Origin: a virus
Reading direction: 5' to 3' (one strand)
DNA: 33,021 bases
Virus record (IMG/VR): IMGVR_UViG_3300033151_000693
Location: 1-33,021 of that record
Positions 24,314-31,082 of the stretch are shown in pieces; position 1 is the stretch's first letter, and each line of letters opens with the position of its first letter. The position numbers were made by a program, and so were the translations under genes. The notes under the pieces were generated by a model, which was given only the letters and a program-made list of their open reading frames with translations, made no database searches and was not told the DNA's origin.

Positions 24314-25042
24314 ATGAAAATTAATAAAAATGTAAAATTATTTCTAAGAGATCTATATCTTTATGATATTGAAGCATGTCATTATACAATCATGCAAAAG
24401 TTAGATCTTGATTTATCTCACATTAATCGCCAAGATAAAACTGAAAGGAATATTCAGATTGGTAAAATGATGAGAAAGAATCCAAGATTAACATCTCTTC
24501 TACAGAATACAACTCGATCTGTAATAGATGAATTTATACACATAAATAAAATCACAGAAGATGATATTATATTAAGACAATATGATGGTATAATAATATC
24601 AAAAATCCTTCAATATACAGATACTAAACATATACCATTAAATATTCGTAAACATTTTCAAATATTCATTTCATCAATTGACAGACAAAAATATATTGCT
24701 TTAACAAATAAAGGAGAAGTAATAATTAAGGGAATACCCTTTCGATATAGAGAAATGGATAAAATTTATGAAGCAATTTGTAAAATTAACTATACAAGAA
24801 AAGAAACAATATTCAGATATTTACAAAGGATAAAAGATAGTATCATTAGATCACAGGATCCAAAATTATTTGCAATTCCAACGAAAAATAAATTTAATAT
24901 ATTTCTTAAAGAGTATGGTCAACTTGAGGTTTCAAAAGCGGCTTTAAAAATTATGGATACTAAAGATATAGATAAAGAAAGATATTTTAAATTTTATATT
25001 GAACCATTTACTAAAACCATTGTGGTTCAATTTGTGAGGTGA
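24314..25042 (+). CDS. Hypothetical basic protein, 242 residues
   Basis: The product is basic and mostly helical, with segments such as RDLYLYDIEACHYTIMQKL, RNIQIGKMMRKNPRLTSLLQ, RYREMDKIYEAICKINYTRK and TIFRYLQRIKDSIIR. The later part has strands (KFYIEPFTKTIVVQF). I do not recognise a family; the Arg/Lys spacing suggests nucleic-acid binding. The ATG at 24314 is not preceded by a clear SD; upstream is the stem-loop at 24270-24301, so translation may depend on leaderless-like or coupled initiation. Its TGA stop lies two bases before the next ATG. Confidence 0.6.
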   Translation: MKINKNVKLFLRDLYLYDIEACHYTIMQKLDLDLSHINRQDKTERNIQIGKMMRKNPRLTSLLQNTTRSVIDEFIHINKITEDDIILRQYDGIIISKILQYTDTKHIPLNIRKHFQIFISSIDRQKYIALTNKGEVIIKGIPFRYREMDKIYEAICKINYTRKETIFRYLQRIKDSIIRSQDPKLFAIPTKNKFNIFLKEYGQLEVSKAALKIMDTKDIDKERYFKFYIEPFTKTIVVQFVR

Positions 25043-25044
25043 AA

Positions 25045-25653
25045 ATGAACATATTAAATATAGCAGCGGGAAAACAAAAACCACTAAAAATTCCATATAC
25101 TACCTCCTTAACTAGTAAGTATATAGTTAATATTGATAATGGTTATTTTAATTCTTTTCATCATGCTGCAGCAATAGAAAGAATGATTAAAGAAAATGGC
25201 TTGAAATTTGCTGAAGTTCGTAACTTGTATTGTAAACATGATATATTTAACTATATGGAAAAAACTGCAATAATATTTGATAGTGTTGCAATATATAGAT
25301 ACCTTGAGCATGTAACTTTTACTCAAGTGAATTATTTTATATATCTAGTATCAACAGTTATAAAAAAGGGAGGTATTGTTGATATAATAGTTCCAAACTA
25401 TGATGTTTTATCTCAAATGGTTTTAGATGAAGATCCTTTTGATGATAAAAATTTTGAAGCATCTAATATTTTATTAACAACCGAAATGTTAAATGAACCA
25501 TCATGTCCTCATGCTTCTATTTGGACTCCATTACGAGCAATATATTTTTGGGAATTAGAAAAACGATTTAAAGTTGAAGAAAAAGATATTGACCCAAAAT
25601 TCAAATTTGATGGTCGAGATATTTATATGAGATTTTTAGCAAGGAGAATTTAA
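25045..25653 (+). CDS. Possible SAM-dependent methyltransferase-like protein
   Basis: I use ATG 25045, six residues before the AAGKQ turn, with GAGGTG at 25035-25040 as SD; GTG 25039 is an alternative. The 202-residue product opens MNILNIAAGKQKPL, a strand followed by a glycine-containing turn like methyltransferase motif I (though not GxGxG), then YIVNIDNGY (possible acidic end of strand 2), FDSVAIYRYLEHV, and KKGGIVDIIVPNY, a common arrangement in class I methyltransferases (the 'YxYLEHV' and 'KxGGxxxxxxPN' motifs). The substrate is unknown. The degenerate motif I lowers confidence; it could be an inactive relative or glycosyl/nucleotide-binding protein. Confidence 0.5.
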   Translation: MNILNIAAGKQKPLKIPYTTSLTSKYIVNIDNGYFNSFHHAAAIERMIKENGLKFAEVRNLYCKHDIFNYMEKTAIIFDSVAIYRYLEHVTFTQVNYFIYLVSTVIKKGGIVDIIVPNYDVLSQMVLDEDPFDDKNFEASNILLTTEMLNEPSCPHASIWTPLRAIYFWELEKRFKVEEKDIDPKFKFDGRDIYMRFLARRI

Positions 25654-26013
25654 ATGCCAGGTACACCACTACCACCACACCCACCACCATCATATAGAGT
25701 TTCAACTAGTGGTCGGCGAAATGGAAAAACTTCATTTCATGAGATACTGTATAATTCAGATATAGTATTGAGTGTAAAACATGATGGAACAATACATATT
25801 ATAAAAAATAGATATGACGCAACAACAGGTGTAAAACCTCTGGGCACAGTAATAGATATTATGTCACGAATGTTAGCTTGCGCTATGTTTAAAGGACATC
25901 TAAAGATGTTTCAAGAAGGACTTAAACAAAAATTAGTCAAAGAAATATCAAAAATTCTTATAAAAGAAGGAGGTGAAAATTTTGAGGACTCCATTCAGCG
26001 AACGAGTGAATGA
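25654..26013 (+). CDS. Small protein with proline-rich N-terminus, 119 residues
   Basis: It starts immediately after the previous stop with AAGGAG nine bases upstream. The first residues are proline- and histidine-rich (MPGTPLPPHPPPSYR), followed by a basic region and a strand pair (DIVLSVKHDGTIHIIKNRYD). The C-terminal half is helical (GTVIDIMSRMLACAMFKGHL, EGLKQKLVKEISKILIKEGG). No family is recognised. The end of the gene contains the strong SD of the following gene and overlaps it by 32 bases. Confidence 0.58.
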   Translation: MPGTPLPPHPPPSYRVSTSGRRNGKTSFHEILYNSDIVLSVKHDGTIHIIKNRYDATTGVKPLGTVIDIMSRMLACAMFKGHLKMFQEGLKQKLVKEISKILIKEGGENFEDSIQRTSE

Positions 26014-26908
26014 AATGGGTCTGGATACTCAACTTCATAAACTCTTATTTACATATTCAGATCAATATGGGGAAGTTGTATATAGACAATTATCTACCAG
26101 ACAAACACAACAAACTGATCCATCTGAAAATCATGAAACCGATGGATTAGCAGTTCCAATATTAGCAATATATACAAAATCAATAACCCAACTTGGATAC
26201 CGATATTGTGGGTATGTATCAGAATTTTATCAGTTCATTGGAAATGATGTTCTGAATCAAGAAATACGAAATGCAATTCAAGAAGTTGGGATGCCTATTC
26301 TAACAGAAAATTCGATTATGTCTTATGATTTAACAAGAATGAGAAATGAAATTATAATACAAAGCAGTCAAAATGTTGTTAGTGTTGGAGATATTCTTCC
26401 AGTTATGATTGTTAATAATAGTTATAATGGAACAAAAGCAGCAAGCGTTTCTTTTGGTATTGCAACATACCATGATAACAATAGAATCATTTTCTCATTC
26501 AGTCTTGGCGAAATGAGACAGATTCATCTTGTAAATTCAAATACCCAAATGTCATCTGTAGTTTCATCCTATATGGAAGTATTTACAGAACACATTACTG
26601 ATATGATTGCGGAAAGTTTCCAAAATCAACTAACAGAACATCAGATGCTTTCTACACTTGACGTAATTGAAGGAATCGGAAAACAAAGACGTAAAGATGT
26701 TGTTAAATTCCTACAAGAATTAATCCCACAAACTGAGGGGGAAAATCCTCCGCTTCCTTCATCATGGCTCATGTTTTTAGCAATTGTCAGATATAGTGCT
26801 TTTGAACCAAATCTTAATATTAAAAGAATGCTTGAGAATGTTGCAGAGAGTGTTCTTGTTATTCCAACAAGGATGTATGAAGTATTAGAAAAACTTCATA
26901 CGTCATAG
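25982..26908 (+). CDS. DUF932-like phage protein
   Basis: The frame opens at GTG 25973, but GGAGG at 25969-25973 covers that codon; TTG 25982, 8 bases downstream of the SD, is the likely start, giving 308 residues. The middle (VSVGDILPVMIVNNSYNGT, then ASVSFGIATYHDNNRIIF) resembles DUF932 / YubP-like phage and plasmid proteins, where 'N-S-(H/Y)-(D/N)-G' followed by a beta strand is typical. The C-terminal part is helical (QNQLTEHQMLSTLDVIEGIG). Its function in phages is unknown. A strong terminator follows, so it closes a transcription unit. The family call is by resemblance only. Confidence 0.5.
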   Translation: MRTPFSERVNEMGLDTQLHKLLFTYSDQYGEVVYRQLSTRQTQQTDPSENHETDGLAVPILAIYTKSITQLGYRYCGYVSEFYQFIGNDVLNQEIRNAIQEVGMPILTENSIMSYDLTRMRNEIIIQSSQNVVSVGDILPVMIVNNSYNGTKAASVSFGIATYHDNNRIIFSFSLGEMRQIHLVNSNTQMSSVVSSYMEVFTEHITDMIAESFQNQLTEHQMLSTLDVIEGIGKQRRKDVVKFLQELIPQTEGENPPLPSSWLMFLAIVRYSAFEPNLNIKRMLENVAESVLVIPTRMYEVLEKLHTS

Positions 26909-26910
26909 TT

Positions 26911-26946
26911 ATGATGGGGGTTAATAAACCCCCCATCATTTTTTTT
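26911..26946 (+). terminator. Rho-independent terminator
   Basis: ATGATGGGGG (26911-26920) pairs with CCCCCATCAT (26930-26939) and is followed by eight T residues (26939-26946). It lies directly after the DUF932-like gene and separates the preceding genes from the virion structural genes. Confidence 0.9.
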
Positions 26947-26974
26947 GGAACAAAAAAATAAAGGACGGTAGTGA

Positions 26975-28258
26975 ATGGCAGAAGCTAAGGCATATTTCAA
27001 ACAAAATAGAATGTATGATATAATAGTCAAAATCAAAGACTTAGATTATACAAATGATCTAGTTTCTATGGATTTTGCATCTTCTCTATCTACTTCATAT
27101 CAAGTTGTTGATTTAGTATTTTCTCTCGATCCAAATGATGTTATTATTGAAGAAATTTTCGGCGGTGAACCAATAAAACTTTCGATAATTTTATATCGAG
27201 AAAGTACATTTCCAGGACCCAGAATAGACATTGAATTAATGTATGTTAAATCTGAATTTATATTAACTGAAAAAACTGAGGCATCTACAGTTGGACCAAT
27301 GTCTGTGAGAGACAGGACTGTGCTAATGGTGACAACAGTTGCAAGACAACCATTCAAAATTATGACAACATTTGTTAATGATATTTTTATTGGGAAAACT
27401 ATTAGAGAGGTTTTAACATCTTTAGCATCTGATATTGATGCCACATTAAAATTTGACTCAAGTGGAGAAAACACAGAAGTAATTGATCAAGTTTGTATTC
27501 CACCAACAACATTTTATAAAATTATAAAAGAATACAGTGTAGGCAGTGACGATTTATTTGATGGTTTTCTAGATCAGCGATTTGGTTTATTCTCAGGAAC
27601 ACCTGGAGTATTTTGTCAATATGATAAAATTGTATATATAAAGAATCTAACTAAAAAATTAGAGAAAAGTCAAACATTTACTGTATATCAATTAGCATCT
27701 GGAACAACAGCTAAAATACAAGACAAAATATTTAAAGAATGTTTAAAAGGGGATACATTTTATACTTATGATACAATCACTACTGACTATTCTGGTAATG
27801 CAAAATTTGCAGAATTAGCTACAGATATTAATCATATTGTTAAACCCAAAAACACAATTGCAGGTCTTATTACACAAAATTTAGAAACTGTAGCAAAGAC
27901 ATATTCTCTATTTTATAGCCAAAAAAATACCAAACTTTATATTGATGAAGCAGCTAAAAGAAAAAAATATTATAATGAAGATACTGGATACAATACAAGC
28001 GCAACCCTTTTTAACTCAAGATTTGGAAGATTATTATCTGATCTTTCAAGTATTACTTTAAATCTTGAAAGAAATTTGTCTGTTATTAATTTAATAAATG
28101 TTGGAGAGTGTGTAAAATTTAAACCACAAACAATAGAGTATAATGATTTAGAAGGGAAATATATATTATGGAGTTCAATTTTAAAATTTAGAAGACCATC
28201 TGGGATTTGGCAAACTACAGCAACAATTAACCTTGCTAGAACCAACAAAAAGAATTAA
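26975..28258 (+). CDS. Probable baseplate hub / tail structural protein
   Basis: This 427-residue protein begins a transcription unit after a terminator, with AAAGGACGG before the ATG. It is beta-rich in the first 150 residues (YDIIVKIKDLDYTNDLVSMD, LVFSLDPNDVIIEE). Then comes FIGKTIREVLTSLASDID and IPPTTFYKIIKEYSVGSDDL, a pattern seen in gpD/gp27-like baseplate hub proteins of contractile phages: a short helix 'TxREVLxxLA' and 'PPxTxYxxIxxL' before a DFDG-like turn. Downstream structural genes (TerL, tape measure) support a tail role. No transmembrane segment or catalytic motif is visible. The call comes from pattern similarity and location. Confidence 0.5.
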   Translation: MAEAKAYFKQNRMYDIIVKIKDLDYTNDLVSMDFASSLSTSYQVVDLVFSLDPNDVIIEEIFGGEPIKLSIILYRESTFPGPRIDIELMYVKSEFILTEKTEASTVGPMSVRDRTVLMVTTVARQPFKIMTTFVNDIFIGKTIREVLTSLASDIDATLKFDSSGENTEVIDQVCIPPTTFYKIIKEYSVGSDDLFDGFLDQRFGLFSGTPGVFCQYDKIVYIKNLTKKLEKSQTFTVYQLASGTTAKIQDKIFKECLKGDTFYTYDTITTDYSGNAKFAELATDINHIVKPKNTIAGLITQNLETVAKTYSLFYSQKNTKLYIDEAAKRKKYYNEDTGYNTSATLFNSRFGRLLSDLSSITLNLERNLSVINLINVGECVKFKPQTIEYNDLEGKYILWSSILKFRRPSGIWQTTATINLARTNKKN

Positions 28259-28284
28259 TGGGGAACTACCCCCATTAATTTTTT
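28253..28284 (+). terminator. Rho-independent terminator after the hub-like gene
   Basis: AATTAATGGGG (28253-28263) pairs with CCCCATTAATT (28270-28280) over a 6-base loop, with TTTTTT at 28279-28284 as tail. The stem includes the hub gene's stop codon. It also overlaps the end of the minus-strand ORF described below. Confidence 0.88.
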
Positions 28285-28362
28285 GCCTCTATGATTACTT
28301 ATAACGTCAGCAAGGGTAAAACATTTTTTGTAAGAGTTACCACCCTCAAGTAAATTATTCAT
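28255..28362 (-). CDS. Possible tiny minus-strand gene, 35 residues
   Basis: On the complementary strand, AGGGAGG with a 6-base spacer precedes ATG at 28362, the best SD in this gap. The frame runs 35 codons to TAA at 28255-28257, giving MNNLLEGGNSYKKCFTLADV followed by ISNHRGKKLMGVVPH. It would be the only minus-strand gene in the window and ends in the terminator of the + strand hub gene. The AT-rich tract at 28375-28440 could hold its promoter. It might equally be a chance ORF, or an antisense RNA. The strong SD is the main argument; no family is recognised. Confidence 0.35.
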   Translation of the reverse strand: MNNLLEGGNSYKKCFTLADVISNHRGKKLMGVVPH

Positions 28363-28374
28363 TGTTTACCTCCC

Positions 28375-28479
28375 TTAAAAAAGTTAGTTTAAAAAAATCT
28401 AAATTTTCTTTTCATTAATTAATATATATAGTATCTAGAACTCTTCCCATAATTAGAACAAAAAATAAAGGAGTATAGT
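28375..28479 (+). promoter_or_regulatory. AT-rich intergenic region before terL, candidate promoter zone
   Basis: This is the longest gene-free stretch inside the structural region and lies between a terminator and TerL, so TerL needs its own promoter here. It contains a palindrome ATTAATTAAT (28414-28423) followed by ATATATATAGTATCTAG, which includes a TATATA-like -10 for either strand. No convincing -35 is visible, and the phage polymerase may use its own motif. AAAGGAG at 28465-28471 is the TerL SD. Confidence 0.35.
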
Positions 28480-30120
28480 ATGGCAACCAAATTACAGGGA
28501 ATGGCAGATAAATATATTTCAGAATATCTCAGGTGTAAAGCAGTATTTGACTATTTTTGCCGAAAATATATTTTAATAGAAATCCCGGGGAAGGATATAA
28601 ATCTAAATCCTTACCGAAAGCAAGTAGAACTAATTAATCTTATTGAAGAAAAAAGATATGTCTTAGTTTTAAAGAGTCGTCAGATCGGAATTTCAACGAT
28701 CATACAAGCATATTCTGCATGGTTAACTGTTTTTTATGATAATGTTGTTATTGGAATTATTTCAAAAGATGGGAAAGAAGCTACCGATTTTGCAAGAGCT
28801 ATTCGTGGAATGGTTGAAAAGATTCCCGAATGGATGAAACCTCCAAGAGGTCCTTTAGGAAGAGGATTTGCAAAAAGAACAGAACAATCATTTATCCTAA
28901 CTAACGGATCAAAAGTATTTGCTTCACCTGTTAATCCAAATGCTCCTGATAAAACTCTTCGTGGTAAAGCACTTACTTTCTTAGTCATTGATGAGGCAGC
29001 ATTCGTTCATCATATTGATACTGCATGGACTTCACTTGTGCCGGCTTTATCCACGAGTCAGATGCAAGCCCGAAAAGCTAACGTTCCTTATGGTACAGTT
29101 GTGTTATCTACACCAAATAAAACAGTTGGAATTGGAGAATGGTATTTTAGACGATACTCAAAGGCAGTTGATCGAGATGATATATTTGAACCATTTGTAA
29201 TCCACTGGAAAATGATTCCAGAGTTAGCAGATGATCCTAGTTGGTATAAAACTCAATGTCAACTTTTTGATAATGACCAAAGAAAAATAGCACAGGAATT
29301 AGAGTTAAAATTCTTACCAGCAGAGGGATCATTCTTTGAACCAGAAACAGTTGAAAGAGTTCAAGATGCTGTTCAAAAACCTATAGAAAAACTAAAACTT
29401 TTCAATGGAGAAGTTTGGAAATTTGCAAATCCAATTCCAGGAAGATATTATATATCAGGTGTAGATACTGCCCCTGAGCATGGAGAAGATAAATCTGCTA
29501 TGACTATTTGGGATTACGAAACTATGGAACAAGTTGCTGAATACCGTGGAAAATGTAAAGTACTTGATTATGTAAAAGTAGTAAAGGTAATGGCATCACA
29601 ATATCCAGGTTTAATAGTTGTAGAATCAAATTCATATGGAAATCAAATTGTTGAGCAATTAAATAATAGTGAGTTCTCGCATATGATGTATAAAGAGAGA
29701 CGAGGCACACAAACAATATTACCAGGTCTTGCAACTACTGCAAAAACAAGACCGTTAATGATAGATGCTTTATATTCATATATTACAGAGTTTCCTGAAT
29801 CTGTTAAATCAGAAAGATTGGCATTAGAAATAGCTGGCTTAGTTACAAAAACTTCTGGTAAAGTCGAAGCGGATTCAGGATGCCATGATGACTTGGTACT
29901 ATCATCATCTGTTGTTATGTATGTACGAAAATATGATCCACCTCTATTAATTGACTCTCAAGGATATTCTGCTATTACTGAAGATATGGCTAGTATTTTA
30001 GGAAGTAATGTTAATGTTCCATTAGATCGTTCAAATAAAGGTATCATGAAACATGTTAAAGAAAATATAAATGAGATGTCAGGATTCGTTGATGTTCTTA
30101 GTTTATATGACCAGCAATAA
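28480..30120 (+). CDS. terL: Terminase large subunit (T4 gp17-like)
   Basis: This 546-residue protein is the genome packaging motor. The ATPase domain has the deviant Walker A LKSRQIGIST (K65-T73) and Walker B FLVIDEAAF (D171, E172). The RNase H-like nuclease domain has D329 (SGVDTAP), E382 (VVESN) and D470/D471 (CHDDL). This is the arrangement of large T4-type terminases, and length is normal for the family. The start at ATG 28480 is 8 bases after AAAGGAG. It is preceded by a terminator and regulatory gap, so it starts its own transcription unit with the HExxH and tape measure genes. No small terminase gene is recognised next to it. Confidence 0.95.
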   Translation: MATKLQGMADKYISEYLRCKAVFDYFCRKYILIEIPGKDINLNPYRKQVELINLIEEKRYVLVLKSRQIGISTIIQAYSAWLTVFYDNVVIGIISKDGKEATDFARAIRGMVEKIPEWMKPPRGPLGRGFAKRTEQSFILTNGSKVFASPVNPNAPDKTLRGKALTFLVIDEAAFVHHIDTAWTSLVPALSTSQMQARKANVPYGTVVLSTPNKTVGIGEWYFRRYSKAVDRDDIFEPFVIHWKMIPELADDPSWYKTQCQLFDNDQRKIAQELELKFLPAEGSFFEPETVERVQDAVQKPIEKLKLFNGEVWKFANPIPGRYYISGVDTAPEHGEDKSAMTIWDYETMEQVAEYRGKCKVLDYVKVVKVMASQYPGLIVVESNSYGNQIVEQLNNSEFSHMMYKERRGTQTILPGLATTAKTRPLMIDALYSYITEFPESVKSERLALEIAGLVTKTSGKVEADSGCHDDLVLSSSVVMYVRKYDPPLLIDSQGYSAITEDMASILGSNVNVPLDRSNKGIMKHVKENINEMSGFVDVLSLYDQQ

Positions 30121-30129
30121 GGAGTTAAT

Positions 30130-31074
30130 ATGGATAAAATTGATTTATCAAATTTTACATGGAATGACCCAAATGAACCAAATGTAGATGTTAGTGAGAT
30201 ATTTGCTCTTCCATTTGGATTGAAACCTGTTGCAAAATTAGATTCTACTATTTTATATTCGTCTTCAAAATTACAAGAAAGTTTTATTAAGGCTCTAAAT
30301 AAAAGCGGAAGAACAAAGTCTGCTATTAATAAATTTAATAAACTTACATTCAACCAGGGAAAAATAATACCATGTTTCATTACAAAAGGAATGTCTAGAT
30401 TTATAGCTTGGAAATTATTCACTCCATCAAGTGTTAGAAGCATTATGGGGTTTTATACTCCAAGTATAGATAAAGTTTTTATATTAATCTCAAATACTGC
30501 TAATATATTTGGTCATATTTCTAATGATTTTATGGCAGAACTTACAGTTCATGAATGTATGCATATGTTATCAAACAAAATAGGAAATGGGTTCGTAAAT
30601 TTATATAGAAATGAACTTTCAACATATTATAATATATTATGGTCTAAAATATTTCAATTTGATCCAAAAGAGTTATCTTCTGATAAAATTATACCAACGG
30701 TTCTTTTTTTAAACAAACTGGAAACATCAAAAAGTAAAATAACTAATTCTGATTTAGTTAAGTACCATAAAATGCTACATACATCTTTAAAGGATATAAC
30801 AAAACTAGAAAGTAATATGTTTGAAAGAACGTTAAATGATTACATAGTATTGATAAAAGTGTTTATAACCAACATGAACGCTTTTTTTCAATCAGCACGT
30901 AAATTTTCTCATATTATATCCCCAATGTATGCGACATATAAAGAAGCATTTAATATGAAAAATTTAACAACAATTTGTATTCAGGAACTTATTTATCCAT
31001 CTGAAATTATAGCTATATTATCTGAAAATAAACGACATACATCTAAAGCATTAAAAGGGATAATGAAATTATAG
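30130..31074 (+). CDS. HExxH-motif protein, possible virion metalloprotease
   Basis: This 314-residue protein contains LTVHECMHML, a HExxH zinc-protease motif (H141, E142, H145), in a context of helix before and after, which is where gluzincin-type motifs sit. A third zinc ligand is not certain; an acidic residue further on would be needed. Flanking regions are mixed alpha/beta and the C-terminus is helical (KEAFNMKNLTTICIQELIYP). It starts 10 bases after terL with AAGGAG upstream and ends 8 bases before the tape measure gene. By location it is probably a morphogenesis or virion protein, perhaps a head maturation or tail-processing protease. No phage family is recognised and a chance motif is possible. 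Confidence 0.5.
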   Translation: MDKIDLSNFTWNDPNEPNVDVSEIFALPFGLKPVAKLDSTILYSSSKLQESFIKALNKSGRTKSAINKFNKLTFNQGKIIPCFITKGMSRFIAWKLFTPSSVRSIMGFYTPSIDKVFILISNTANIFGHISNDFMAELTVHECMHMLSNKIGNGFVNLYRNELSTYYNILWSKIFQFDPKELSSDKIIPTVLFLNKLETSKSKITNSDLVKYHKMLHTSLKDITKLESNMFERTLNDYIVLIKVFITNMNAFFQSARKFSHIISPMYATYKEAFNMKNLTTICIQELIYPSEIIAILSENKRHTSKALKGIMKL

Positions 31075-31082
31075 GAGTTTAA

